A stretch of DNA of 64,000 bases from Burkholderia dolosa (GTDB lineage: Bacteria > Pseudomonadota > Gammaproteobacteria > Burkholderiales > Burkholderiaceae). A program made the position numbers and the translations under genes. The stretch spans positions 20,028 through 84,027 of the forward strand of contig NZ_CABVPR010000025.1 of NCBI RefSeq assembly GCF_902499135.1, in the 5' to 3' direction. Each line of letters begins with the position of its first letter. Within the stretch, counting starts at the first letter, position 1. The notes under the pieces are model-generated. The model was given only the letters and a program-made list of their open reading frames with translations. It was not told where the DNA came from and made no database searches. Below are positions 1 through 8,911 of the stretch, piece after piece.

Positions 1-864
1 ATTGCGGAGCTGCTCGGCCATCCGGTACGCGCGTTCATCCCGATGTACGCGAACATCAACCGGCGCACGCATACGCGGTCGCCAGACAGCTTCGCGCACA
101 GCGCGCGTTCGGCCGTAGCCGCCGGCTTCTCCGCGGTCAAGATCGCGCCGTTCGACGGCGTGACGCTGTACGGCAGCGATGCACACGCGCAGCCGTCGCT
201 GATCGACGCGGCGCTCGAGCGCATTGCCGCGGTGCGCGATGCAGTCGGCCCCGCGGTCGACGTGATGGTCGATTGCCATTGGCGGCTCAATGCACACGTC
301 GCGCGTCAGGTGCTCGCGAGCGACGTATGCGACGGCCTGCACTGGCTCGAATGTCCGCTGCCCGAGACGCCGGACCGCCTGCACGAGCTGCGCGCGCTCC
401 GGTCGCTGGCGAACGACCGCGGCATTCGTCTCGCCGGCTGTGAAGAGGCGATCAGGGCCGAAGGCTTCATGCCGTTTGTTGAAGCCGGCGCTTACGACGT
501 GATGATGCCCGACGTCAAATACGTCGGCAGCGTCGACGAAATGCTGCATGTCGCGCAGCTGCTCGGCCGGCACGACGTCGAATTTTCGCCGCACAACCCG
601 AGCGGGCCCGTCGCTCACGCGGTCAGCATGCAGATCTGTTCGCTGGTGCCCAATTTCAGACGTATGGAAATGCAGTTCGACGAAACACCGTACTTCCATA
701 CGCTCACGGGCGCGACCGTGCCCGTGCCGGACAACGGCGGCGCGCAGATCGCCAGGACGTCGGGCATCGGGATGCGGCTCGATCGCGATGCGCTCGACCC
801 GCTGACGATACGCCGGCTGCAGTTTCATCGCGCATGCCGGGCCGGTGAGCTCGTCGTCACCTGA
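1..864 (+). CDS. Mandelate racemase/muconate lactonizing enzyme family dehydratase (5' truncated by window)
   Basis: The reading frame is open from base 1 and runs to the TGA at 862-864, so the N-terminal capping domain lies mostly outside the window. The visible barrel carries enolase-superfamily signatures: a Lys in VKIAPFDGV, metal-ligand acids in DVMVDCHW, WLECPLPE and GCEEAIR, an Asp in MMPDVKYVG, and the general His in FSPHNPSGP. The family removes an alpha proton from sugar acids, giving 2-keto-3-deoxy acids. The next gene is a 2-keto-3-deoxygalactonate kinase, so a galactonate-type or related aldonate/aldarate dehydratase is the natural reading; the exact substrate is inferred. Superfamily membership is clear. 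Confidence 0.88.
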   Translation: MAELLGHPVRAFIPMYANINRRTHTRSPDSFAHSARSAVAAGFSAVKIAPFDGVTLYGSDAHAQPSLIDAALERIAAVRDAVGPAVDVMVDCHWRLNAHVARQVLASDVCDGLHWLECPLPETPDRLHELRALRSLANDRGIRLAGCEEAIRAEGFMPFVEAGAYDVMMPDVKYVGSVDEMLHVAQLLGRHDVEFSPHNPSGPVAHAVSMQICSLVPNFRRMEMQFDETPYFHTLTGATVPVPDNGGAQIARTSGIGMRLDRDALDPLTIRRLQFHRACRAGELVVT

Positions 865-943
865 CACGCCGACGTCTGCCGCCGGATCGGTCTTACCTCT
901 TTCATTTGTGTCCGCCCTCTCCGTCAACCGTCACGCGATAGCC

Positions 944-2041
944 ATGAGCCAGCCTACGAACGCCTCCTCACCCACGCCGGTGTCCGCACCGCCGTCGTCA
1001 TTCCACGCCCACGCTGCACGCGCCTCCGGCGACGATCGCGGCACGCACGCAGACTGCCCGGTACTGATCGGGCTCGACTGGGGCACCACGTCGCTGCGCG
1101 CCTACCTGTTCGACGCGGCCGGCCGCGTCGTTGCGCAACGTTCGTCCGCGGCAGGAATCATGAATCTTCCGTGTCCCGCGGACGAAGGCGGCTTCGATAC
1201 CGCATTCGACGCCGTATGCGGAGAATGGCTCGCGCAACGCGCGGACGTGCCGGTCGTTGCATCGGGGATGGTCGGCAGCGCGCAAGGATGGATGCTTGCG
1301 CCTTATGCGGAAGTGCCGGCCGGCGCCGATTCGCTCGTCCGGCGACTCGTGCAGGTTCGCACCGCACGCGGCACGACGATCTCGATCGTGCCCGGCCTGA
1401 TCGAAGACGGCGAGCTGCCCAACGTCATGCGCGGCGAGGAGACGCAGATCGTCGGCGCGTCGTTGCAGAATGCGGCACTCGCAAGCGGCGGTTCGCGGAT
1501 GCTGGTCGGCCTGCCGGGCACGCATGCGAAGTGGGCGATCGTCGTCGACGGGACGATTCAGCGTTTCTATACGTTCATGACGGGCGAAGTGTTCGCGGCG
1601 CTGCGCGGCCACACGATTCTCGGCCGGACGATGGTCGCGCCATCGAGCCCGCAGACCGATGCGTTTCTGCACGGTGTCGACGTCGCGCGCCGCACCGATT
1701 CGGCCGGTGTGCTGTCGACGATATTCACGATGCGCACGCTCGGGCTCACGGCGCGCCTGCGTGCCGACCAGCAATCCGATTACCTGTCCGGCCTGCTGAT
1801 CGGTCATGAGCTCGCCGGACTCGAACGCATGCTGGCCGCGCAGCAGATGACGCTTCGCGAACGGCCGCCGATACTCGTCGGCGACGCATCGCTGTGCGCA
1901 CGTTACCGGCTCGCGCTGTCGCTGTTCGGATGCGCGGAGGTCACGCTGACCGAGCGCGCGACCGAACTGGGCCTTTGGTCGATCGCAGTGAAGGCCGGGC
2001 TCGTTGCCGCTACGTCCGCACGCCACGCCGGCAGCCGCTGA
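944..2041 (+). CDS. dgoK: 2-dehydro-3-deoxygalactonokinase
   Basis: The protein is about 365 aa from the ATG at 944. The phosphate-binding motif GLDWGTTSLRAYLFD lies near residue 45, followed by the DgoK-type segments VASGMVGS, PGLIEDG, MRGEETQ and GLPGTHAKW. The enzyme phosphorylates 2-keto-3-deoxygalactonate in the cytoplasm in the De Ley-Doudoroff galactonate route. The frame is open further upstream to a GTG at 845 that would overlap the dehydratase gene by 20 bp. I prefer the ATG, although about 40 low-complexity residues still precede the kinase fold. The dehydratase-kinase order supports the role. The aldolase partner (dgoA) does not follow within the window. Confidence 0.88.
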   Translation: MSQPTNASSPTPVSAPPSSFHAHAARASGDDRGTHADCPVLIGLDWGTTSLRAYLFDAAGRVVAQRSSAAGIMNLPCPADEGGFDTAFDAVCGEWLAQRADVPVVASGMVGSAQGWMLAPYAEVPAGADSLVRRLVQVRTARGTTISIVPGLIEDGELPNVMRGEETQIVGASLQNAALASGGSRMLVGLPGTHAKWAIVVDGTIQRFYTFMTGEVFAALRGHTILGRTMVAPSSPQTDAFLHGVDVARRTDSAGVLSTIFTMRTLGLTARLRADQQSDYLSGLLIGHELAGLERMLAAQQMTLRERPPILVGDASLCARYRLALSLFGCAEVTLTERATELGLWSIAVKAGLVAATSARHAGSR

Positions 2042-2309
2042 CGCACTGCATCAGCCGACCGCCCGAATCTGATCAAAAACCGCGTCGGCGTCGCGCGCAT
2101 ACAGCCGTTCCGCGCCGTCCGCTCGAGGGCGGCCGCGTTCGCCAGCCGCTGCATTCGAGCCGCGCATGCGCGGGCGCAGCATGCGCAGTCCATCATATCG
2201 TTGACCGCCGCAGAATCGACTACCATGAAACTGGCCCTGTGACCGGAAGCGGACAACGCGTGCGTCGTCGCGCCGCGCACAGGCTTGGGTCGTTCGCCCG
2301 GAGGTCATC

Positions 2310-2561
2310 ATGAAAGCCAGAATGCTGGTCATCGCGTTCGGAATCGCTTGTGCGGCCGGTGTTCAACCGGCGGCCGGTGTTCAACCGGCGGCCGCGCAAA
2401 CGGCCGAACAGCAGCCCGCGGTGTCGCCGCCGCAATGCGATTCCGTCAGTTTCGCGCAAGGTACGGCCGCGAATCGTGCCGCGTGCCGTCGCGTCTATGC
2501 GCACGACGTGTACGGAAACCGGACGAACGTGCCGCATTGGGCGGTCGACTACGAGTGGTGA
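2310..2561 (+). CDS. Small secreted hypothetical protein with an internal hexapeptide duplication
   Basis: This 83-aa protein has a good Shine-Dalgarno sequence (GGAGG) about 6 nt before the ATG. Residues 1-28 form a Sec signal peptide (MKARMLVIAFGIACAAG...) with a likely cleavage after AAAQ. The mature part is short, with two Cys (PPQCDSVSF and RAACRRVY) that could form one disulfide, and ends in NVPHWAVDYEW. The signal region contains AAGVQP twice, encoded by a perfect 18-bp tandem duplication. I do not recognise a family. A periplasmic or secreted location follows from the signal peptide; the function is unknown. Confidence 0.7.
   Translation: MKARMLVIAFGIACAAGVQPAAGVQPAAAQTAEQQPAVSPPQCDSVSFAQGTAANRAACRRVYAHDVYGNRTNVPHWAVDYEW
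2352..2387 (+). repeat. Perfect 18-bp tandem duplication inside a signal peptide
   Basis: Two identical 18-bp units (GCGGCCGGTGTTCAACCG) lie head to tail at 2352-2369 and 2370-2387. A partial third copy of 7 bases follows. The duplication is in frame and adds AAGVQP once to the end of the signal region of the small secreted protein. Confidence 0.9.
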
Positions 2562-2773
2562 GCGCATCGCGTCGGCCGCTTCGGGAACCGGCGCACGCGC
2601 CGCTTGCCGGCCTCACACGTTCGCCGCGCGATTGCGCGTTGCACGCGCCGCGGGCTTTCGCGCGATGCGCGTCGTGACCGCATGCTCGCCGTCGGCAGTG
2701 CGTCGCCGCGCGTGCAAATGCGTCCGGCGCGGCGCTCACGCAGCCGCGCCGGACGCGCTGACGACATCGACCG

Positions 2774-4678
2774 TCACTGCGGCGTGAAGCGGAACGCCGT
2801 GATCGAATGCGCGGGGAACGTCCACTGGAACGTCGACGTGCCGACGTTGGCGACCTGATCCGCCAGTTGCACGGTGTACGGCGCGGACGGCGTGTTGTCC
2901 GACGTAATCGACGTCGACGCCAGCGTCTCGACCGTCGCGCTCGCGCCGTGCGGCAGATTTTGCGGCTGGACGGTCGCCGTCACCGGCGTTTCCGGATCCT
3001 GGTTCACGACGATCAGATAGCCGTTTCCGCTCGCGTCCACCGATGCGATCGGCACGAGCGCTTTCAGCGTCTGCCCGCTCGTGAGCGTGCGAACCGGGTT
3101 GTTCGTCGTCGAGCTCGACACGAGCGTCGTACCGCTGAAGTGCGTGAACATCTTCATCGCGAGCGCGGCGGGCGTCGCGATCGTCTGCGGACCGGGGCCG
3201 CCGAACAACACGTTGTCCGGGAGACTGACGCCCGTGTTGACCGGCGGCGTACCGAACGTGTAGTCCGTGAGCGCGTGGCGCTCGGCTGCCCGAATGTCGT
3301 GATTCATCCATGCCTGCAGCGTCAGGCCTTCGAATATCGCCGCGCCCATCGAGCGGAGAAAATTCGGCGCGTAACTCGGCTGCGGATCCTGGATGCCGTA
3401 CTCGCTGATCAGGATGTCGACCTTCGGCCCCTGCGTGGTGCCCAGCACGCTGTTGATCGTCTGTCGCATCGACTGCACCTGGCCGCCGAGCGCCGACACT
3501 TGCAGCATGCGCTCGCCGAAGTATTCGTCGATGTCGGTGGGCGAGCTGAGCGTCGGCGCATATTGATGCATGACGACGCAGTCGAACGGGTTGGCCGTTC
3601 CCAATACGTTCGGCGCGGCGGTCGACGCACACACCTTGACGGACGGATTCACGGCCTTGATCGCCGCATAGTACGCCGTGAAGCCGTCGTGCGGGCCCGA
3701 TTGATACGTCGCGGTAATCTTGCTTCCGCTCGGCGGAATCGCACCCTTCGCGCCGTCGCCGAACGTGATCTGCCCCGTCGCGGGATTGAACGTATAGACC
3801 TGATCGGTCGGCCCGGCCGACGATAGCGACGCAACCGGCGTCCACGCAGTGCTGCCGACGTAGATCGTCTGCGAGCCGGGCACAGCCGGCTTGTACGACA
3901 CGTAGAAGCTCTGATTCGGCGCACCGGTACTCACCGACGCGGACGATTGCCAGTTGTCCGGCGCCACGACCGGCTGCTTGGTGAAGCTCGTCGTGCCGCC
4001 GAACGCGTACAGGCACGGCACCTTGTTCGACGAACACGCGGCATTGATCGTGACGGGCGTGCCGGTCATCCAGTAAGTCTGGTTGCCGAGGCTCATCTCG
4101 TTGCCCACTTCGACGTACGCGATGTTGTACGGCGCGACGTGACCGTTCGCGGCGCGCATCGCGGCCCAGTCCACGCCGTCCACCACGCCGGCACCTTGGG
4201 GCGCCGTCATGTACGCGACGAAGTGCGCGGCATCCGCGGCGGACTCGGTCGCGAAATTGACTATCAGATTGCCCGCCGCGCCGGTCCGATCCAGCAGATT
4301 GCCGAATTCGTCCGGACCGAACGTGCTGTCGAGCGGTACGGCGGCGTTCACGTTGCCGTTGACCTGCGTTTTACGCTGCGACTGCGGCCCGATTGCGTTG
4401 TACCAGTGATACGTGTTCGCCATCGTGCCGCCGGGAAAGCGCAGCATCGTGATGCCGGCATCCGCTATCTGCGACACCAGCGTCGGATACGTGATGCCCG
4501 TCGTCGGATCGGCGCTGCCGCTCCCATAGACGCCGTATCGATGGTTCGCACCGAACACGCCGCGATGAACCGTGCCGGTCTGCGCGGCCGCGTTGAATGT
4601 GACGACGGTCTGCGCCGACGCGCCGACGCAACCCAGCAGGCCGACCAGCGCGGCCAACGTTGTTCTTCTCGCGTGCAT
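2774..4678 (-). CDS. Secreted alpha-L-arabinofuranosidase-like glycoside hydrolase (clan GH-A type)
   Basis: The protein is 634 aa from the ATG at 4678, which has a strong purine-rich ribosome site (GAGGAGAAGAAGG) just upstream; the frame stays open to 4750. A signal peptide (MHARRTTLAALVGLLG...ASAQ) implies export. The catalytic half has LRFPGGTMANTYHWYN, an acid/base candidate in YVEVGNEMSL and a nucleophile candidate in ILISEYGIQDP. This arrangement fits GH51/GH39-like clan A hydrolases. An Ig-like insertion of unknown role lies between about residues 230 and 330, and a beta-sandwich domain ends the chain. Plant polysaccharide is a plausible substrate, but this is inference. Two 13-bp direct repeats lie upstream. 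Confidence 0.75.
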   Translation of the reverse strand: MHARRTTLAALVGLLGCVGASAQTVVTFNAAAQTGTVHRGVFGANHRYGVYGSGSADPTTGITYPTLVSQIADAGITMLRFPGGTMANTYHWYNAIGPQSQRKTQVNGNVNAAVPLDSTFGPDEFGNLLDRTGAAGNLIVNFATESAADAAHFVAYMTAPQGAGVVDGVDWAAMRAANGHVAPYNIAYVEVGNEMSLGNQTYWMTGTPVTINAACSSNKVPCLYAFGGTTSFTKQPVVAPDNWQSSASVSTGAPNQSFYVSYKPAVPGSQTIYVGSTAWTPVASLSSAGPTDQVYTFNPATGQITFGDGAKGAIPPSGSKITATYQSGPHDGFTAYYAAIKAVNPSVKVCASTAAPNVLGTANPFDCVVMHQYAPTLSSPTDIDEYFGERMLQVSALGGQVQSMRQTINSVLGTTQGPKVDILISEYGIQDPQPSYAPNFLRSMGAAIFEGLTLQAWMNHDIRAAERHALTDYTFGTPPVNTGVSLPDNVLFGGPGPQTIATPAALAMKMFTHFSGTTLVSSSTTNNPVRTLTSGQTLKALVPIASVDASGNGYLIVVNQDPETPVTATVQPQNLPHGASATVETLASTSITSDNTPSAPYTVQLADQVANVGTSTFQWTFPAHSITAFRFTPQ

Positions 4679-4741
4679 CGCCTTCTTCTCCTCGATGTTG
4701 TACTTGCCTCCGATCGAACCCACGACGGGCTCGCCCATGGA

Positions 4742-4816
4742 TTTGATCATAAATTATTTGAAAACACGTACAACGGCGCGTTTACCACTAGCCAAAATGA
4801 TTTTTTGATCATAAAT
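4742..4816. promoter_or_regulatory. AT-rich upstream region with two 13-bp direct repeats
   Basis: The 13-mer TTTGATCATAAAT occurs at 4742-4754 and again at 4804-4816, 62 bp apart, each containing the palindrome TGATCA. The stretch is clearly AT-rich within GC-rich surroundings. It lies 64-138 bp upstream of the glycoside hydrolase start at 4678, so it probably holds that promoter and a paired operator. The binding protein is unknown. Confidence 0.5.
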
Positions 4817-5349
4817 GAAAGCTGAACGTCATCTCTCGCAGGGATGGCGTCGCGAGGAATCCGGCTGGTAGACGGCGCGCACGGCATCGGCGCGGCGGTT
4901 TCATGCCGGCAGACAGGCGTTGTGGGTCGGTCCGTGCGGAACGACGGCCGAGTACAGAAATGCCGATGCGGTGTGTCGCCGTGATCGCGCAAACGGCGAG
5001 CAAGCATGCGGACGCGGTGGCGCGATGAAATCGGCGTTCGTCGACGTCCCGCCGTGCCGCGCTAATTGTGTGCTCATGCGCGGTCGCTACGCTGGCATCG
5101 TTGCAGAGGCGATGAAGAGAATGTCGACGGGCAACCGCGATGCCGGCGAACCACAAGCGCATCGAATGCGCGGCGCTTCGCGCGAGCGATGCGCGAGCGT
5201 ACACACAGATGCCGTGAAAGCTTGAAATCGACCGAACCCGCGAAACGTTCGCACCGCATTGCCATGCACGGCTCCATTCCCCGCGTAGCAGGAAATGCAG
5301 CACCAGTCGCCGGGAAGACACTTCGTTCCTCCATATCGAAGGACAACCC
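4817..5349. other. Intergenic stretch without a supported gene
   Basis: About 530 bases between the divergent glycoside hydrolase and the next membrane protein gene. Open frames exist on both strands, but their products are Arg/Ala/His-rich with no ribosome site or recognisable domain. I see nothing functional here beyond the promoters. Confidence 0.5.
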
Positions 5350-6285
5350 ATGACCGAACGACTTCCCACGCATCGCGTCACCGGAATCAGCAAGGGTACC
5401 GGACACCGCATCGCACGCACCGGCCGCACGACGCCCACGCTCCGCGCTCGACGGTTCGTACACGCGCACGCCGGGCAACGGCAATCCCGCGAGTGGCCCG
5501 ACACCTATCGGGACGCGCGTAACGAGCCGAATCGCGACGCGGCGATGCAACCGGCGCGTGCGCGTGCGCGTGCGCGCGCCGCGCTAACCGCGCGCGATCG
5601 CGACACGCCGGTCGATGTGGCGACGAACGGCCGTCAGCGTGCCGATGCACAGCTGAAAGAACTGGCCGACCGATACGGCGTTTTCTACAGCAGCCATACG
5701 TCGGCCCAGCGCCTGTTCCGCCGGATCTTGATGGCGCTGCGCGTTCACGGGCGAGAAGTCGAACTCTGTTCGTGGTTCGCGTATCGCGTCTACTGCACGC
5801 TGGCGCGACGCGGCGCGGGTACTACGGCGCTGCACGGCCCGTTTGCACCGGCGATACGGCAAGTCGGGGCAAAGCTCGCGAGCCGGCAGACGATCGTGGA
5901 GTCCATCCGCCGATGCAGCGACGATGCGGACTTCATTCGTTTCAGCGCCCGAACGGCATCGGATCGCCGCTCGCCGATTGCGGAAAGCGGACTCAATGCC
6001 GCCTACCGCAACGCGGCGGCGCTCCTTCGACCGGTGATCCGGGCAGAGCAGCGCGTCAAGCCGCCCGCGGCCGCGACCGGGTACGCGAGACACGACGCCG
6101 AACGTCACGCGCACTCCGAAACGTCGCGCGGCACGGGCCAGCGATCGAAGCTGACGACGATCGCGCTCGCATTGGCGGCCGGCATGTTCGTCGGCGCGCT
6201 CGTCGCGTTCATCGTGCTCCATGGCCGGGCCGGCTGGATGTATTGGCTCTACAACCGCGACAGCACCGCGTTCATCATCCGTTGA
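5350..6285 (+). CDS. Hypothetical protein with a single C-terminal membrane segment
   Basis: The protein is 311 aa with an AAGGA ribosome site before the ATG. The first 90 residues are Arg/Thr-rich and probably disordered. Residues about 100-220 form a compact soluble region (LADRYGVFYSSHTSAQRLFRRI...). A hydrophobic helix near residues 273-293 (TTIALALAAGMFVGALVAFI) is followed by a short aromatic tail (WMYWLYNRDSTAFIIR). It therefore looks like a C-terminally anchored inner-membrane protein. No family is recognised. The start is uncertain, because the low-complexity N-terminus could be non-coding and translation could begin later. Confidence 0.6.
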   Translation: MTERLPTHRVTGISKGTGHRIARTGRTTPTLRARRFVHAHAGQRQSREWPDTYRDARNEPNRDAAMQPARARARARAALTARDRDTPVDVATNGRQRADAQLKELADRYGVFYSSHTSAQRLFRRILMALRVHGREVELCSWFAYRVYCTLARRGAGTTALHGPFAPAIRQVGAKLASRQTIVESIRRCSDDADFIRFSARTASDRRSPIAESGLNAAYRNAAALLRPVIRAEQRVKPPAAATGYARHDAERHAHSETSRGTGQRSKLTTIALALAAGMFVGALVAFIVLHGRAGWMYWLYNRDSTAFIIR

Positions 6286-6676
6286 CGAATGCGGAGAAGG
6301 AACGCCGGGCACTGCGTTTACCACGGATTGCAGCGCTTCCGCGTTGCGCGTTTCCGCTCGGCTGGTCCCGCTTCGTCGGAGCACGAAGCGGGAGTCGCAG
6401 CTCGACGCTCGCGTGCGTGTACCTCATTCAACGTCTACCGCGAACTACCCGATATCGCTGCGCTCACGATCTCTTCGCACATTCCGAAGCTGTGTGACGA
6501 GTCGTCATCGCGGGACCGGCCTGGCTGCTACGCGTCGCGTAAAACAGTGCCGGTTAAACGGCACGAAGAAACCGCGTACCTCCGCTCACATAGCGCTAAT
6601 TCAAGGTCCTTAATATTTTCTCCAGAGACAAGTTCATTTTGCACGGAATGCCGTGCATTGCTCCCAGGAGAAAATC
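6286..6676. other. Intergenic stretch, probable promoter of the DUF3563 gene
   Basis: About 390 bases with no supported gene. The last 80 bases are AT-rich (around 6598-6640, CTTAATATTTTCTCC) and likely hold the promoter of the small DUF3563-like gene. Nothing else was identified. Confidence 0.45.
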
Positions 6677-6862
6677 ATGCTCGACAAGTTCTTCAGCAGA
6701 CTGTTAGCAACGCTGATCGTGTCGGAAGATACGCGACGCGACGCCTATCTCAGCCGTTCCGCCGATCTGGCCGATCTCGAACGGCGCAGCCGCTATTTCG
6801 AAGCGAATCACTCGCCGTTCTCGATGTCGTACGACGATCGTCGACGCGACGGGCAAGACTGA
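6677..6862 (+). CDS. DUF3563-like small protein
   Basis: The protein is 61 aa, starting at the ATG that follows the CAGGAGAAAATC ribosome site; an upstream in-frame ATG at 6653 is less likely. The sequence MLDKFFSRLLATLIVSEDTRRDAYLS..SADLADLERR matches the usual pattern of short Burkholderia DUF3563 proteins: an amphipathic N-terminal helix, then an R-R-x-A-Y-L motif and an A-D-L-A-D-L-E-R-R motif. The function of the family is unknown. It precedes the first of two universal stress protein genes. Confidence 0.8.
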   Translation: MLDKFFSRLLATLIVSEDTRRDAYLSRSADLADLERRSRYFEANHSPFSMSYDDRRRDGQD

Positions 6863-7139
6863 TCTCGCTTCCGCCGCGCTTTTCGGCCCGCTCTTCATTC
6901 GACAAGCGGCGCACCGGCTCCGTATCAGGTACGTGCAAGCGTGACGCGATCGGGCACAAGGCCCGTATGCGGGATTCGCTCGCCGTCGCACCGCATCGCG
7001 GAGTGTCGCTGCCGCCCGCGTGGACCGTCCACGCGATCGATCGAACTCATCTTGATCTCATTCGAGCGGTTCAAGATGAAGACGCGGCATCCGATCAGTT
7101 CGATGTTTCCGTGTCTCCCTTTTTCAGCCGAGCCAGAAT

Positions 7140-7655
7140 ATGTCCAAGACCGTCGTCGTTGCGATCAATCACAATTTCACCGATTCGTTTCTCGCGTCCG
7201 CGCTCGAAACCGCGCGGCATTGCGATGCGCGAATCGCTGCCGTCCATGTCGTGGACCTGACGCACTGCTATGCGGGATTGGGCGACTCCAATTACGGTCT
7301 GGTAGTCGGTGCGATGCTCGCGTACGGCCGCGCCGCGCTGGCCCGCGCGATGACCACGCTGAACGACAATCCGCGTGGCGCCGACGCACATCTGCTGACA
7401 CTGCCCGTGCGCGGCTCGCACATCGGCCGCGAGATCGCGTCGGTCTGCGAGGCATCGAATGCGGAGCTGGTCCTGCTCGGCGCACGCAAGCGCGTATGGT
7501 GGCAGGTAATCGGCGAAGATGTCGCTGCGACGCTGCGCAAGGCCACGCGTACGCCGGTTCAGATCGTGCGCGCGGCACCGGGATGTCAGACGACGCCGCA
7601 AACGTCGAATGCGCACCCCGGCGTACGTAACGGGCAGCGCCGTTTGCAACGTTAG
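7140..7655 (+). CDS. Universal stress protein (UspA) family, degenerate nucleotide motif
   Basis: The 171-aa protein has the single-domain UspA fold pattern: an N-terminal strand TVVVAINHNF, AVHVVDLTHCY, and the closing segment ELVLLGARKRVWWQVIGEDVAATLRKATRTPVQIV. The ATP-binding consensus G-2X-G-9X-G-S/T is not kept, since GARKRV replaces the second Gly. This suggests a non-ATP-binding subtype. About 25 extra residues trail the domain. A paralogue of similar length lies at 10710-11216. In Burkholderia such proteins often accompany oxygen-limitation or stress genes, but that is context knowledge and not shown here. Confidence 0.85.
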   Translation: MSKTVVVAINHNFTDSFLASALETARHCDARIAAVHVVDLTHCYAGLGDSNYGLVVGAMLAYGRAALARAMTTLNDNPRGADAHLLTLPVRGSHIGREIASVCEASNAELVLLGARKRVWWQVIGEDVAATLRKATRTPVQIVRAAPGCQTTPQTSNAHPGVRNGQRRLQR

Positions 7656-7786
7656 TCCGTCACCCGGTTTCAGCCGGTTCGACGCGTCGTTTTCGCCGTG
7701 CAATGCCGGCGCGTGCATCGAACTCGTGTCGCACGTGCCGATCGCCGTTCAGAACAACGCTGAAGCAATGACTCAGGAGGCAGGTG

Positions 7787-8815
7787 ATGTCACACGACAT
7801 TCGCGGCGCTCGCAGCGCACGCTCGTCCCGCAACGGAACGACGCCGTCACTTCGTCATGCGGCGCTCGCGCTGTTGATGGCCGGCATGCTGAACGCCCCC
7901 ATTTCCGCGCGCACCGTCAGCTATTCCGCGACCGGCGATTGCGCGGCCATCGCGGGCGATCCGGTCTCGCGCGCTTCGCTTCACCAGCAGATTGCCCATA
8001 CGGCAAACGGCGACATCGCGTATTACCGCTTCGGAAGCGGCAGCCCGATCGTGCTGCAAACCGGCTTTCGCGCGACGATCGCCGAATGGAATCGCGCCTT
8101 TCTTCGCAGCCTCGCGCAGCATCATGAAGTGATCGTGTTCGACAACCGCGGTGTCGGGCGCTCGATTCCCGATGCCGCGCGCTTCACCGTGCGCGACATG
8201 GCGTCCGATCTGAACGCGCTGATCGATACGCTCGGGCTGAAGGACGTCACGGTGGTCGGATGGTCGATGGGCGGTGCGGTCGCCGCGCAATTTGCGGTCG
8301 AGCATCCGCGCGCGGCGCAGCGGATCGTGCTGATGGCCGCGCCTGCGCCGGGGTCGAGCGCTGCGCGCATTGCGCCCGACGTCGACGCCACGCTGTCCGG
8401 CACGCCGGGTACGACGTTCGACGACGTGATGGCCGTGCTCTTCCCGAAGTCCGCGCTGCCCGTGGCCGAACGATGCTTTCGCGATGCGATGTTCGTGCCG
8501 CCCGACTACACGCTTCCCGACATTTCCGCGCCCGTGACCGCCGGCCAGTCCGCGCTGCTGCGCGACTGGGCGAACGATGCCGACGCCGCGCAGTCGCTGC
8601 GACGGCTGTCGCTGCCGACGCTGGTGCTCGCCGGCGACGACGATCAAGTACTGCCACGACGCAATGCGGAAACGCTCGCCGATACGATCGCCGGCTCGCA
8701 ACTGCTGGTGGTGCGCGCAGCCGGCCACGCAATGATGTACCAGTATCCGCGCGAACTCGCCGCCGCCATCGACGCCTTTATCGCGCGAACGAATGCGGCC
8801 GCCGCGGGACGATGA
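7787..8815 (+). CDS. Exported alpha/beta hydrolase
   Basis: The protein is 342 aa from the ATG at 7787, six bases after a perfect AGGAGG; an adjacent GTG at 7784 is less well spaced. A hydrophobic segment at about residues 25-42 (AALALLMAGMLNAPISA) looks like a signal sequence. The mature part is an alpha/beta hydrolase: oxyanion region VLQTGFRATIAEW, the DNRGVGRS loop, nucleophile elbow GWSMGG, an acid in LAGDDDQVLP and the catalytic His in AAGHAMMYQ. A periplasmic esterase or peptidase-like hydrolase is likely; the substrate is unknown. Confidence 0.85.
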   Translation: MSHDIRGARSARSSRNGTTPSLRHAALALLMAGMLNAPISARTVSYSATGDCAAIAGDPVSRASLHQQIAHTANGDIAYYRFGSGSPIVLQTGFRATIAEWNRAFLRSLAQHHEVIVFDNRGVGRSIPDAARFTVRDMASDLNALIDTLGLKDVTVVGWSMGGAVAAQFAVEHPRAAQRIVLMAAPAPGSSAARIAPDVDATLSGTPGTTFDDVMAVLFPKSALPVAERCFRDAMFVPPDYTLPDISAPVTAGQSALLRDWANDADAAQSLRRLSLPTLVLAGDDDQVLPRRNAETLADTIAGSQLLVVRAAGHAMMYQYPRELAAAIDAFIARTNAAAAGR

Positions 8816-8911
8816 AGCGTCGAAACGAGTGCGCCGGCTCGTCGCGGTAGGAATACCGGCGCGCATGCCGACCGACCGCGACCGCGCTGTCCGGCGCGTT
8901 GCAAAGCACGT

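Noticed and set aside
4809-5504. A 231-codon minus-strand frame upstream of the glycoside hydrolase
   Set aside because: Cys/Arg-rich product with no ribosome site or domain, overlapping the start of a better-supported plus-strand gene.
5350-5620. GCGTGCGCGTGCGCGTGC low-complexity run as a regulatory repeat
   Set aside because: It is a short Ala/Arg codon run within the hypothetical protein gene and is common in this base composition.
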